A stretch of 64,000 nucleotides of DNA from Acidisarcina sp963790505 (GCA_963790505.1 CAWBOT010000005.1:310001-374000); one strand, 5' to 3'. Counted from the stretch's first letter, positions 36,112 through 45,898 are shown. Notes: generated by a model not told the origin, from the letters alone. Numbers and translations are program-made.

Positions 36112-37620
36112 TCGCAGCGCGCGTCGAGGCGGCCATTAAGGAGAACGAACCCTTGAGTGGCGACCTCGCGTCGACGATCGCAAGCGCGCGGGCCGCGCAA
36201 TCGTCATGGGGAGCGACTCCTGTAAAGGAGCGGCTGCGGACGCTGCGGAAGTTTCGCCACGCCCTCGCCGAATCGGCCGAAGACCTTGCCTCGATGGTGC
36301 CCTGCGAATTGCCCGGCAGCCTGCACCGCTCTGTGGCTGACACCTTAGTCTCCGAGGTCCTGCCGCTCGCCGAGGCCTGCCGTTTTCTTGAGCGTGAAGC
36401 TGCCGGAATACTTGCTCCGAGACAGCCAGGCAATTCCAGCCGCCCGTTCTGGCTGCGCGGCGTCGTCACCGAGATCCATCGCGGGCCGCTGGGTCTGGTC
36501 CTCATCATTGGCCCATCGAACTACCCCCTGTTTCTTCCCGGAGCCCAGGCGCTGCAGGCCCTCGCCGCAGGCAACGCCGTGTTGTGGAAACCAGCCCCCG
36601 GAGGGAGCGCCGCCGCGCGAGCGACGCGGCTGCTGCTGGTTGCGGCTGGCATCGATGCATCGCTCGTACACATCCTCGACGAATCGCCCTCGACGGCAAC
36701 CTCGGCCATTCGCCATGGCGTCGACAAGGTCTTCCTTACCGGCTCTGAGGCGTCGGGCAGGGCGGTCATGAGGGAACTCGCTGAGACCCTCACTCCCTCT
36801 GTCATGGAACTGTCCGGCTGCGACGCAGTCTTCGTTCTCGAAGGCGCGGACTTGAACAAAGCCGTGGAAGCATTGGTCTTTGGCCTCCGTTTCAACGGTT
36901 CGGCAACCTGCATGGCGCCTCGGCGCAGTATTTGCAACCAGAGCCGTTGCAAATACCTTCATCGATCTCCTCTCTGAAGCCCTCGATTCGATTGGCCCAA
37001 CTCCAGTCTCCGACTCTACCCATGAAAAATTGCTCAATCTGCTTGCCGATGCGGAAGCGAACGGTGCCCGGTTCCATCGCAACGGATTGAATGGATCGCG
37101 CAACGAGACTTCCGGGGCCTTCGAGGTCCGGCCGACACTCGTGGTGAAAGCCACTCCCGACATGTCCATCACCCAAGCGGACATCTTTGCCCCCGTTGTG
37201 TCGGTAATCGAGGTTGTCGACCACGAAGACGCACTGGCTGCCTATCGCCGCTGCCCCTATGCCTTGACCGCGGCGGTCTTCGGCCCTCTAATACCGGCGC
37301 GAAGACTGGCCGCCAGGATTCCAGCCGGTTCGGTCCTGATCAATGACATCATCGTGGCGACCGCTGATCCCCGTGCACCCTTCGGTGGCCGCAAGCGCAG
37401 CGGCTTCGGAGCTACCCGGGGGCGCGAGGGCCTTCTGGAAATGACCACCCTCAAGACCATTCAAGCCCGAAGCACCCCAAACGTGCGCGCTTATCAACAG
37501 ACCACCTCTCAACACGTGCCGTTATTCTCGGGTTATCTGCGGGCGTCGCACGGGGGCGTCTGGCGTTCGCGTATCAAAGGCGTCAGCGAGTTCCTAAGAG
37601 CGGCGACCAAGTTGAGATAA
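36108..37620 (+). pseudogene. Carotenoid-cluster aldehyde dehydrogenase, apparent frameshift
   Basis: Corrected length is about 503 aa, normal for the ALDH superfamily. The first frame holds GVVTEIHRGPLGLVLIIGPSNYPLFLPGAQALQALAAGNAVLWKPAPG, VFLTGSEASG, the catalytic-Glu motif VMELSGCDAVFV and the catalytic-Cys motif NGSATCMAPRR. A few codons later the homology moves to the +1 frame (VFATRAVANTFIDLLSEAL) near 36921-36930 and continues through ADIFAPVVSVIEVVDHEDALA, AGSVLINDIIVATADPRAPFGGRKRSGFG. One surplus base explains the change. In C30 carotenoid pathways AldH/CrtNc oxidises the terminal aldehyde to a carboxylate, which fits the neighbours. TTG 36108 overlaps the upstream stop. A sequencing error is possible. 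Confidence 0.75.
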
Positions 37621-37674
37621 GAGAATGATTCTAGCCATGCAAACAATTGTCAGCGGTATCGAGCGGAGAAGTGC

Positions 37675-39222
37675 ATGAGGGTAGCGGTTATCGGTTCGGG
37701 TTTAGGGGGGCTGGGTGCGGCCTGCACCCTCGCTGCGCGCGGCTATGAAGTTGAGGTCTTCGAAAAAAATCCCTGGCTTGGCGGTAAGGCCGCGCAACTC
37801 CGCGAAGATGGTTTCCGCTTCGACATGGGCCCCACCATCCTCATTCGCCCCTCGGTGCTCAAGCGCATATTCCGCGAAGCGGGGCGCGATCTCTCCGACT
37901 ATGTGAAGATGGTGCGCCTCGATCCCCAATGGCGGTGCTTCTTCGATGACGGCAGCGTGCTCGATCTGAAGCACGAAACTCAGGAGATGGCCGACTCGCT
38001 GAACCAGCGCGAACCTGGTCTCGGCGAGCGGTACGTGCAATTCATGGAGATGTCGAAGAAACTCCATGGCATCTCCGACAAGTTCTTCTTCTGGAAATCC
38101 GTCGGCTCCATGTGGGACACCTTCGACATCAATGGCGCCTTCGATATCAAGGTCCTCAAAGATGTGATGCGCATGAGAATCGGCCAGACTGTAGGCGGCA
38201 CGATTCGTGGCTTCATCAAAGACCCAAACGTCGCACAGATGCTCGACCACTTTGTGCAGTACGTGGGGTCCTCGCCCGAGGCTTCGCCCGCGATTCTCTG
38301 CGCGATCGGCCACATGCAATCCGAGGAAGGCATCTGGTACCCCACCGGCGGCACTCGCGCAATTCCCGAAGCGATGGTCAAGCTGGGTACGGAGTTGGGC
38401 GTCAGATTTCACCCTTCCGTTGAAATCGAACGCCTGCGTATCGAGCACGGCAAAATCAGCGGCCTCGTTACCAGCCGCGGAGAAGAGCACTCCTTCGACG
38501 CCGTTGTCTCGAACGAAGACTCGGTGCGGACCTATCGCGAACTCATCGGCGGAGATATTGCCGGCGCCTTCGAGAAGCGGGGCAAGTATGAACCAGCTTG
38601 TTCGGGCGTAGTGCTCTATCTCGGGCTGAACCGGCGTTACGAACACCTCGCCCACCATGACTTCGTCTTCTCACGCGACCCGCACGAAGAGTTCCACCAC
38701 ATTTACGATCTCGGCGAACTGGCGCCCGATCCAACCTGCTATCTCGCCTCCACCTCCCAGACCGAACCGGCGACGGCGCCGCCCGGCGGCGATGCCCTGT
38801 ATGTTCTCGTGCACACGCCTTATCTGCGGCCGAAGCATGATTGGTCGAAGATCTTCCCCGCCTACCGGCAGGTCATTCTCGATAAGCTGAAGCGCACCGC
38901 CGGGCTCCATGACATAGAGGATCGCATCGTCTTCGAGCGTTCGCTCACGCCGCTCGATATTCACAATCGCTACAAGGTGCTCAACGGCGCAATTTATGGG
39001 CTCTCCAGCCATGGCCGCTTCACCGGCGCGTTCAAGCCAGCAAACGTGAGCCCCGATGTGGAAGGACTCTTCCTCGCGGGCGGCGCCGCCCACCCCGGCC
39101 CCGGCATGCCCATGGTCATGATGTCCGGCTGGATTGCGGCGGACGCGCTCGACCAGCGCTACAGTGCTGGCGCTCCGTCGGCCCGCCGGCACATAGAAGA
39201 GACCGTCTCCGCGGCCTCATGA
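37675..39222 (+). CDS. CrtI/CrtN-family carotenoid desaturase or oxidase (second)
   Basis: A 515-aa flavoprotein: RVAVIGSGLGGLGAACTLAARGYEVEVFEKNPWLGGKAAQLREDGFRFDMGPTILIRPSVLKRIF at the N-terminus, FVQYVGSSPEASPAILCAIGHMQSEEGIWYPTGGTRAIPEAM in the middle and VEGLFLAGGAAHPGPGMPMVMMSGWIAADAL at the FAD-contacting C-terminus. It is diverged from the 34564 copy; one probably desaturates and the other oxidises the end group, but I cannot tell which. GGAG at 37665-37668 lies 6 bases upstream of the ATG. The stop overlaps the acyltransferase start as ATGA. Confidence 0.9.
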   Translation: MRVAVIGSGLGGLGAACTLAARGYEVEVFEKNPWLGGKAAQLREDGFRFDMGPTILIRPSVLKRIFREAGRDLSDYVKMVRLDPQWRCFFDDGSVLDLKHETQEMADSLNQREPGLGERYVQFMEMSKKLHGISDKFFFWKSVGSMWDTFDINGAFDIKVLKDVMRMRIGQTVGGTIRGFIKDPNVAQMLDHFVQYVGSSPEASPAILCAIGHMQSEEGIWYPTGGTRAIPEAMVKLGTELGVRFHPSVEIERLRIEHGKISGLVTSRGEEHSFDAVVSNEDSVRTYRELIGGDIAGAFEKRGKYEPACSGVVLYLGLNRRYEHLAHHDFVFSRDPHEEFHHIYDLGELAPDPTCYLASTSQTEPATAPPGGDALYVLVHTPYLRPKHDWSKIFPAYRQVILDKLKRTAGLHDIEDRIVFERSLTPLDIHNRYKVLNGAIYGLSSHGRFTGAFKPANVSPDVEGLFLAGGAAHPGPGMPMVMMSGWIAADALDQRYSAGAPSARRHIEETVSAAS

Positions 39223-40019
39223 GCGCCGGAAGCCGGATAGAGCTGGTCAGGCCCTCAAGGCCGAGGATGGCGCTCTTCCATCTCTATCTGCGTTGGTACA
39301 TGGGGCGACATTTTCATGGCCTGCGGATCGCCAACAGCGAACGTCTTCCTCGCGACGTCGACGGCCCTTTGATCGTTTACTTGAATCATCCATCATGGTG
39401 GGACCCACTAAGCTGCATCATGCTCTCCCAACATTTTCTAGCGAAATTGGAGCATTACGCGCCGATGGACGAGGCCGCTCTTCAGCGCTACGGATTTTTT
39501 CGCAAGCTCGGCCTCTTTCCCGTCGAGCAGGAGACGGCGCGGGGCGCATCTCAATTCCTCCGCTATGCCACCAGGGTCGCCTCGACTCCTAATTCCGTCC
39601 TGTGGCTCACCCCCCAGGGCCGTTTCGCCGATCCGCGAGTGCGTCCGCTGGTCTTCAAAGACGGCATGGCCGCGCTCCTCACACGGCTGCCTCGCGTGAC
39701 CGTCGTCCCGCTGGCGATCGAGTACGCTTATTGGGATGAACGTCTTCCCGAGGTCCTCATGAACTGGGGCGAACCGATTCGTAACAATGGTGGTGACATA
39801 AGGTCAAAAGAGATGTGGAATGCCGCTCTCGCGACTGGTCTCAGCAGCGCACAGGATGAACTAGCCGCGCTGGCTGCCACTCGTGACGCGGCGCGTTTCG
39901 ATACTATTCTTGAGGGGAAAGCGGGGATCGGCCTAATGTACGATCTCTCGCGTCGCATCCGCTCCCGGTATCAGGGCAAGTCGTACGACGCCGAACACGC
40001 GAGCATCCGTCGGCCATGA
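39219..40019 (+). CDS. PlsC-like acyltransferase of the carotenoid cluster
   Basis: A 266-aa 1-acyl-glycerol-3-phosphate-acyltransferase-type protein. The catalytic HX4D block reads NHPSWWDPLS, and the second block reads LWLTPQGRFAD where classical PlsC has FPEGTRS. Third-block-like VVPLAIEYAYWDERLPEV follows. By position it would be the counterpart of CrtO, which attaches a fatty acid to the sugar of a glycosylated C30 carotenoid. An ordinary phospholipid role cannot be excluded. Overlaps both neighbours by 4 bases (ATGA). Confidence 0.8.
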   Translation: MSAGSRIELVRPSRPRMALFHLYLRWYMGRHFHGLRIANSERLPRDVDGPLIVYLNHPSWWDPLSCIMLSQHFLAKLEHYAPMDEAALQRYGFFRKLGLFPVEQETARGASQFLRYATRVASTPNSVLWLTPQGRFADPRVRPLVFKDGMAALLTRLPRVTVVPLAIEYAYWDERLPEVLMNWGEPIRNNGGDIRSKEMWNAALATGLSSAQDELAALAATRDAARFDTILEGKAGIGLMYDLSRRIRSRYQGKSYDAEHASIRRP

Positions 40020-41155
40020 CCTTCGCTCATCTTGTAGAAATAAGTTGGCTCTGCGCAGTGCTTCCGGCCGCCTTGTTTGTCTGGAACATCTTTCTCTATC
40101 GCGAGCCCGGCAAACCGGCAAACGCGCACTACGAACCAGTCTCGGTTCTTATTCCAGCCCGCAATGAAGAAGCCTCCATCGAGGCCGCTGTCGCCAGCAT
40201 TTTAGGCTCGCGCGGTATCGACTTCGAAGTCATCGTCCTTGACGACTCTTCGACCGACCGCACCTCCGAGATCGTCGCGAAAATCGGCGCTCGGGATTCT
40301 CGCGTCTCTATCAAGACCGCTCCGCCCTTGCCCGCCGGATGGAACGGCAAGCAACACGCCTGTTATGTCCTGGCCTCTCTCGCAACTCATCGCACGTTGT
40401 GCTTCCTTGACGCCGATGTCCGCCTTCAGCCCGAGGCGCTCTTAAGAATGGCAGCCTTCCTCGATGCCGCTCACTCCGATCTCGCGAGCGGCTTTCCGTT
40501 GGAGCAGGCAGAGACCTTTCTGGAACGGCTGCTGTTGCCGCTCATTCACTTTGTCCTCTTGGCCTATCTGCCCCTTGCCGGAATGCGTCTCTTCCGGGCG
40601 CCCGGTTTCGCGGCAGGCTGCGGGCAGTTTCTTATGGTTCGCCGTGCCGCCTATGAGAACAGCGGTGGCCACGCCAACATCCGCTCCACCATGCATGACG
40701 GGCTGTTTTTGCCTCGGCTCTTCCGGCAATATGGCTTCCGCACCGACATTGCCGATCTTACAAACTTGGCAACTTGCCGAATGTACCGCAGCGCGGCAGA
40801 CGTATGGAACGGCCTCGCAAAGAACGCCACGGAAGGCATCGCCGCTCCCGCCCGCATCGTTCCTTTCACCGTATTGCTGGTCCTCGGTCAGATCGCTCCA
40901 CTGGTCCTCGGACTCATGCTGCTCTTCTCACGAGTTTCGGCCTCGGTGCAGGTTCAGGCGTTAGCCATCACAGCTATCGCGGCGGCCTTTACGCCTCGCC
41001 TGATCGCCATTGTGAGATTCCGCCAGGGAGTAGCGAGTGCGCTGCTCCACCCCGTTGGGGTTGCGGTGCTGCTCGCCCTCCAGTGGTACGCGCTATTTCG
41101 CAAATTCACCGGACAAAACGCTACATGGAGAGGCCGGGAGTACAAAGCTGGGTAA
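40016..41155 (+). CDS. Family-2 glycosyltransferase of the carotenoid cluster (CrtQ-like)
   Basis: A 379-aa membrane-associated GT-A glycosyltransferase. An N-terminal hydrophobic segment (about 10-28) precedes PVSVLIPARNEEASIEAAVASILGSRGIDFEVIVLDDSSTDRT. The metal-binding site is FLDADVRL, the acceptor region PGFAAGCGQFLMVRRAAYENSGGH, and several C-terminal hydrophobic helices follow. Overall layout matches CrtQ-type enzymes that glycosylate diaponeurosporenoate or similar carboxylated carotenoids. Last gene of the operon; ATG overlaps the acyltransferase stop (ATGA). Confidence 0.85.
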   Translation: MTFAHLVEISWLCAVLPAALFVWNIFLYREPGKPANAHYEPVSVLIPARNEEASIEAAVASILGSRGIDFEVIVLDDSSTDRTSEIVAKIGARDSRVSIKTAPPLPAGWNGKQHACYVLASLATHRTLCFLDADVRLQPEALLRMAAFLDAAHSDLASGFPLEQAETFLERLLLPLIHFVLLAYLPLAGMRLFRAPGFAAGCGQFLMVRRAAYENSGGHANIRSTMHDGLFLPRLFRQYGFRTDIADLTNLATCRMYRSAADVWNGLAKNATEGIAAPARIVPFTVLLVLGQIAPLVLGLMLLFSRVSASVQVQALAITAIAAAFTPRLIAIVRFRQGVASALLHPVGVAVLLALQWYALFRKFTGQNATWRGREYKAG

Positions 41156-41281
41156 AGAAATATGAGTGGAAGCTCTCGACGGGTCTCGAGAGCGTGGCAG
41201 CCGATTAATTGGCGTGAACCTTCTCTTCACCGCAAATGCTGCGGCTGAGGCCTCCCGCAGGGTATGGGCATTGATTTTGAG

Positions 41282-41356
41282 TGGTGGCCAGAGACGGGAT
41301 CGAACCGCCGACGCCGGCCTTTTCAGGGCCGCGCTCTACCACTGAGCTATCTGGCC
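41282..41356 (-). tRNA. tRNA-Phe (anticodon GAA), CCA encoded
   Basis: The minus strand folds as a cloverleaf: acceptor GGCCAGA/TCTGGCC with discriminator A and encoded CCA at 41282-41284, D arm GCTC..GAGC, anticodon stem CGGCC/GGCCG with loop CTGAAAA (anticodon GAA) and T arm GGCGG-TTCGATC-CCGTC. All stems pair; the only non-Watson-Crick position is the last T-stem pair. Confidence 0.96.
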
Positions 41357-41481
41357 TTGGGAATCCAAGGAATTCGGCGGGAAGTGGCCTTCCGCCAGGG
41401 CGCAATCAACCAGCCGCCTTATGAAGTATAGCAATCCCCACCGCCCTCGCCAAACCGCCTGCGCTCTTTCGCGACGCTCCG

Positions 41482-44046
41482 TTACCAGCTCAGCTTGACC
41501 GTCGTCGGCTGATAGCCCGCCCCGGTGGGGAACACAACATGCAGAGTTCGCATCGCAGGGCCAGTCGTCGACGGCTGAATCGTGGCCCCCTCAACGTGCG
41601 GCTCAGCTCCGGCCGCCCGATTCAGTCGCAGCGGCAGATCGTACGTCGATCCTCCCTGGGCTTCCAGTTGGAGATTCATCGAACGCGCCTCGTGGCTCTC
41701 GCTCAGCACCTTCAACTGCGCGGTTGCCGCGCCTGGCAGCGGCAACCCGGTTGGAATCCCAACCTCGACATCAGGCAGAGGAATCCTCAGCTCCGCCACG
41801 CCAGCCTCCGCCCGCCCTGCTTGCTTCAGCTTGATCTGCGGCGAGGATTGACTCGCGCTCACGATCAGCGTCTCGCCCTCCCGCTTCATCGTCAGTGTAA
41901 TTTTCTGGCTGCCGACTGCCAGGTTATGCAGCGTCGCCTGTTCCCACTCCGCCGGCAGATGCGGATCGACCGTCAACAGATTCGCGCCCGCATCGAAGCC
42001 GATCCCAAACAGCCCCCGGACCGCCGGAGTAATCACCATCGCCGAAGACCACATCTGGTGGCTCGTGCTTCGCCCCATCGGGTCGAAATACGCGCCCGAC
42101 AGCAGCTCCGTGACCGAGCCGAGGTCCTGCGCCCAGGTCAGGTCGGCGTTCTGCATCAGGTGGGCGTAGCCGGAGAGCGGCCTTCCCGTGCGATACTCGG
42201 CGATCGACGCCCATCCGGTAAACAGCGGCCACACCGATCCCTGGTGATAGCTCGTCGGATCATAAAGCGCCTCATGCTCGCCCAGGTCGCGCAGCCCCCA
42301 GTCGGTCGAAAACTCATGCGACGCCCACCGCGAAAACATCGCGTCCGGCTGCTGCAGCGCGTAGTGCCCGTCCCACCAGGCGACCGTCGGATAGATCGTC
42401 GCCGTCTTGTCCAGCTTGCCGTCGCCGTTATAGCTGAAGGCGTACATGCTCCCCGCATATTCCGATTCGATCTTCGCCGCAACCGCCGTTGCCCGCGCCT
42501 GCGCTGCCTGTGCCGTCGCGGAGTCGCCCATCCGCCGGCTCAGCTGCCCCATCGCCCCGCTCGCCTGCTGATCGAGCGCCGCGAGATAGATCTCCTGGTG
42601 CGGCATCCCCGTCCCCCAGCTCTCTACCCACGCTGTCCCCTGCGAATTGTCGTAGATGCCGTCGCCATCGGTGTCGTGGGTGCGCTCGAACTCCCACGCC
42701 TTCTCGACCGCCGGCCAGTTCTTGCGCAGATAGTCGACATCGCCGCTCGTGTCGACGTAATCCTCCATCGCCATAATGAAGAGCGGCGTCGAGTCGGCGG
42801 CCGCGTACTCGTAAGGAAAGCTCTTCCAATCAACCAGGTCGGCCGTTTGCGACCATTCATGCGGCATCTTGCCGTCGTCGCGCTGCCGCTTCATCAGGAA
42901 ATCCAGCGCCTCGCGCGTCAGCCCAAAGTCGCCGTAGCTGTTGATCGCGTAGGTCGTGTACAAGGTATCGCGGCCAAAGTACCAGCCGAAGCCCGGCCGC
43001 GCCGAGTCTCCCGACGAAAAGAACCCTGCCACCAGGCCAACCTCATTTCCATGGCGCACCTGCACCTGGTCGATCGACAGCTCCGCCCATTTCAGCGCCG
43101 TATCCAGCTGCTTGTTCGGACTCTCCACCGTCAGCTTGTTGTCGAAGAAATGCGCGTAGTAGTCGGCGGTCTTCTCGTAAAGCTGCTTCGCCTGCGTGTT
43201 CAGATCGGCCAGCTTCTGCGTCAGCGCTGCATTGGTCGCTGTCTGCACGCTCGTGCCAACCGCCATCGTCAGCGGAAAATACTTCCCGCTATCCCGCTTG
43301 GGGTCGAAGTTCAGAATCAGTTGCAGCGGAAACACTTTTGGCTTCTCCTGGAACGGCTGCATGATGCCCGGCCGCGTGCCAGGCATGGCGATCGCGCCTG
43401 CCAGGTCGGGAAAATCCTCATGCAGCAGGTAATAGCCGCTGTCGCTTCCTTTGCCTCTGACCCACTCTGCCGACGGCGGCCCGTAATTCGGCGACGGCCA
43501 CATCCGTCGCACCTCCGGCGTGAATGAAAATGTAAGCTTCACCGGGCGCACCGCATCGATCTGAAAGAGCGCAATGATCCCCGCGCCAGCCTGCTCGGGA
43601 CTGTCGCATTGCGTCGCATAGAGAATCTCCCGCACCGTAAACGCAATGTGCGAATAGGTGATCGTCGTGTGGTCTGGCGCGACCTCGATCTCTGCCGCAT
43701 CGGCATTCAGGTCGATCGGCACCGGATACCCCTGCACCTCCGCCGCAATCGTAAAGTGGCTGAGCAGCTTGATAGGGAAGACCCACGCCTCGAAGCCTCC
43801 GTCCTGCTCGCCCATGACCGCCCCGCATTTCCCCGCGACGGTGAAGGGTTTGCCAATCTCCGCATGCTGGCGGATCGTCAGATCGCTCGATGCCAGCGGA
43901 AACTCCGGCACCGGCTTAAGCCACTCCTGCGCCCCCGCCGCGAGTCCGCCCGCCAGTACCGCCAAGCCAAAGAAGACTCTCGCATATCCCGCCCAATGCC
44001 ATACACTTGTGCCAAAGCAACGAACCCGCATTCCGAAAGACCCCAT
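41482..44046 (-). CDS. Secreted GDE/amylo-alpha-1,6-glucosidase-type glycoside hydrolase
   Basis: An 854-aa protein with a signal peptide (FFGLAVLAGGLAAGAQ, about residues 26-42), a beta-rich N-terminal domain (to about 290) and an (alpha/alpha)6 barrel. The barrel contains RPGFGWYFGRDTLYTTYAINSYGDFGLTREALDFLMKRQRDDGKMPHEWSQTADLVDWKSF, SWGTGMPHQEIYLAALDQQASGAM and DPTSYHQGSVWPLFTGWASIAEY. These match glycogen-debranching-like and MGH1/GH63-type hydrolases. A C-terminal beta domain follows. Substrate is probably an alpha-glucan or alpha-mannosylated compound. ATG 44031 is an alternative start. Its 5' end faces the adenosine deaminase gene across an interspersed repeat. Confidence 0.85.
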   Translation of the reverse strand: MGSFGMRVRCFGTSVWHWAGYARVFFGLAVLAGGLAAGAQEWLKPVPEFPLASSDLTIRQHAEIGKPFTVAGKCGAVMGEQDGGFEAWVFPIKLLSHFTIAAEVQGYPVPIDLNADAAEIEVAPDHTTITYSHIAFTVREILYATQCDSPEQAGAGIIALFQIDAVRPVKLTFSFTPEVRRMWPSPNYGPPSAEWVRGKGSDSGYYLLHEDFPDLAGAIAMPGTRPGIMQPFQEKPKVFPLQLILNFDPKRDSGKYFPLTMAVGTSVQTATNAALTQKLADLNTQAKQLYEKTADYYAHFFDNKLTVESPNKQLDTALKWAELSIDQVQVRHGNEVGLVAGFFSSGDSARPGFGWYFGRDTLYTTYAINSYGDFGLTREALDFLMKRQRDDGKMPHEWSQTADLVDWKSFPYEYAAADSTPLFIMAMEDYVDTSGDVDYLRKNWPAVEKAWEFERTHDTDGDGIYDNSQGTAWVESWGTGMPHQEIYLAALDQQASGAMGQLSRRMGDSATAQAAQARATAVAAKIESEYAGSMYAFSYNGDGKLDKTATIYPTVAWWDGHYALQQPDAMFSRWASHEFSTDWGLRDLGEHEALYDPTSYHQGSVWPLFTGWASIAEYRTGRPLSGYAHLMQNADLTWAQDLGSVTELLSGAYFDPMGRSTSHQMWSSAMVITPAVRGLFGIGFDAGANLLTVDPHLPAEWEQATLHNLAVGSQKITLTMKREGETLIVSASQSSPQIKLKQAGRAEAGVAELRIPLPDVEVGIPTGLPLPGAATAQLKVLSESHEARSMNLQLEAQGGSTYDLPLRLNRAAGAEPHVEGATIQPSTTGPAMRTLHVVFPTGAGYQPTTVKLSW

Positions 44047-44109
44047 GGGCCACTATGCTACTGTCTCGCGTTCAAACTGACCATACGCACCGCATCCTCC
44101 ACGCAGCTT

Positions 44110-44190
44110 GCCATCCCGAGCGGAGCGCCGAAGCCGGGGACCCCGGCGACAGGTCTTCGTCGCTGGGGTGGGAAGGACCTGCAGTTCCAG
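44110..44190. repeat. Interspersed palindromic repeat element
   Basis: The CATCCCGAGCGGAGCG-type sequence, followed by an inverted repeat (CCCCGGCGAC ... GTCGCTGGGG, about 44140-44170), resembles non-coding repeats scattered through many soil-bacterial genomes, which translate as CHPERSAE. It sits between the divergent GDE and adenosine deaminase genes, and explains why the deaminase frame appears open far upstream of its signal peptide. Confidence 0.6.
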
Positions 44191-44192
44191 CG

Positions 44193-45755
44193 ATGCTAGC
44201 GCTGGCAGCAATCCTCGCGTTCTCTACCACCCACACCGCTCTCGCCCAAGCCAAACCATCTGCATCCTCCGCCGAATCCCGCACCGCCCGCGCCCTCGAC
44301 GAAGCCGCCAAAACCGGCCCTGCCGCCCTTCGTGGCTTCCTCTATGGAATGCCCAAAGGCGCCGATCTGCACATCCATCTGGATGGCGAAATCTACGCCG
44401 AGACTTTCATCCGCGACGCTTCCGAAGACGGCCTCTGCGTCGATCCCGTCGGCCTGAAGTTCGTCAAGCCAATGGCCCAGACGCGCAGCCTGCCGCCCCA
44501 GCCGGTCTGCGGCGAAGGGCTCGTTCGCGCCGATAGCGTCACCAAAGACCAGCACCTCTACGACCAGCTGATCGACTCCTTCTCCATGCGCACCTTCGTG
44601 CCCGTCACCGGAGCCTCTGGCCACGACCACTTCTTCGACAGCTTCGATAAATTCCGCGGCATCGACCACACCCACTTCGGCGAATGGGTCGACGAAATCG
44701 CCACCCGCGCCGCCGCTCAGAACGAACAATATCTCGAGATCATGCACACTCCATACCAATGGAGAGATGCCGCCGCGATGGGCGAGAAGGTCGGCTACCA
44801 CCCCGACTTTGCCCAGTACCGGCAACTCATGCTCGACGCCGGCCTGCGCAATCTGCTGCCCGCCATCCGCGCCGACTTCGATAGCGGCGAGGCCAAACGC
44901 AACCAGCTCGAGGGATGCGGCACTCCGGCTGCCAAGGCCGCCTGCCAAGTCGAGGTCCGCTATCTCGCCCAGGTGCTGCGCGGCATGCCGCCCGACAGCG
45001 TCTTCGCGCAAATCCTGCTCGCCTTTGAACTCGCCGCCGCCGATCCCCGCGTCCTCGGCATCAACCTCGTCATGCCCGAGGACGGCTACCTCTCCATGAC
45101 CGACTACCAGCTCCACATGCAAATGATCGACGCCCTGCATACCTTCTATCCCAAGGTGCACATCTCGCTCCATGCCGGGGAGATCGCCCTCGGCCTCGTC
45201 CCGCCCGAGGGCCTCAAGTTCCACATCCGCAGCGCCATCGATCTCGGCCACGCCGAGCGCATCGGCCACGGCGTCGACGTCATGGACGAGGACCGCCCCT
45301 ACGACCTCCTCAAGGAAATGGCCGCCAAACACATCATGGTCGAGATCAACCTCACCAGCAACGACGTCATCCTCAACGTCAAGGGCCCCGACCACCCCCT
45401 CACCATGTATCGCAAATACAGCGTCCCCGTCGCCCTTTCAACCGACGACGAAGGCGTCTCGCGCATCGACCTCACCCACGAATACGTCCGCGCCGTGGAC
45501 ACCTACCACTTCACCTATCCGGAGCTGAAGAATATGGCGCGCACTGGCCTCGAATACAACTTCCTCCCCGGCCAAAGCCTCTGGATCACGCCGAAGTCAG
45601 GCAGCAGCTTCACCCAAACCGTCGCCGCCTGCACCGGACAACTCGGCAAAGACGCACCAACAGGGAAGTGCGCCGACTTCCTCAAGGCAAGCGAAAAAGC
45701 CACGCAGCAGTTCGAACTGGAGCGAAGGTTCAAGACCTTTGAGGCGAGCTTCTAG
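44193..45755 (+). CDS. Secreted adenosine deaminase-family protein
   Basis: A 520-aa protein with a signal peptide (MLALAAILAFSTTHTALAQ) and an adenosine/AMP deaminase TIM barrel. Zinc ligands are visible: the HIH of KGADLHIHLDGE, the His of ISLHAGE and the Asp of ALSTDDEGVSR; RIGHGVDVMDED holds the usual catalytic His region. The insert between the first motif and the barrel core is long (GHDHFFDSFDKF), as in secreted ADA-related growth-factor-type enzymes. ATG 44193 is chosen because the frame upstream runs through the repeat at 44110-44190. It probably deaminates adenosine outside the cytoplasm for purine salvage. Confidence 0.88.
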   Translation: MLALAAILAFSTTHTALAQAKPSASSAESRTARALDEAAKTGPAALRGFLYGMPKGADLHIHLDGEIYAETFIRDASEDGLCVDPVGLKFVKPMAQTRSLPPQPVCGEGLVRADSVTKDQHLYDQLIDSFSMRTFVPVTGASGHDHFFDSFDKFRGIDHTHFGEWVDEIATRAAAQNEQYLEIMHTPYQWRDAAAMGEKVGYHPDFAQYRQLMLDAGLRNLLPAIRADFDSGEAKRNQLEGCGTPAAKAACQVEVRYLAQVLRGMPPDSVFAQILLAFELAAADPRVLGINLVMPEDGYLSMTDYQLHMQMIDALHTFYPKVHISLHAGEIALGLVPPEGLKFHIRSAIDLGHAERIGHGVDVMDEDRPYDLLKEMAAKHIMVEINLTSNDVILNVKGPDHPLTMYRKYSVPVALSTDDEGVSRIDLTHEYVRAVDTYHFTYPELKNMARTGLEYNFLPGQSLWITPKSGSSFTQTVAACTGQLGKDAPTGKCADFLKASEKATQQFELERRFKTFEASF

Positions 45756-45772
45756 CCGATTTGGATTGGAAG

Positions 45773-45820
45773 TGTCATTCTGACGACCCTAGGGAGGAAG
45801 AATCCCGGCGATTTTTCGGC
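45773..45820. repeat. Interspersed repeat fragment
   Basis: TGTCATTCTGACGACC..GGAGGAAGAATCCCGGCG matches the pattern of TGTCATTCTGAGCGAAGCGAAGAATCCC-like dispersed repeats. It lies just after the adenosine deaminase gene, which is therefore bracketed by such elements. Confidence 0.45.
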
Positions 45821-45898
45821 TGAACCATTCTCCGGCAAGTTCCTCCAACACGGCGTCACACCTATAAGTCGCTAGATCGAGTTCAACAAGGTGCAGCC

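Noticed and set aside
41539..43527. 662-aa plus-strand frame opposite the GDE-type hydrolase
   Set aside because: Arg/Leu-rich shadow frame; the minus-strand hydrolase has clear catalytic-domain motifs and a signal peptide.
44196..45395. 399-aa minus-strand frame opposite adenosine deaminase
   Set aside because: Shadow of the deaminase, which carries all zinc-ligand motifs on the plus strand.
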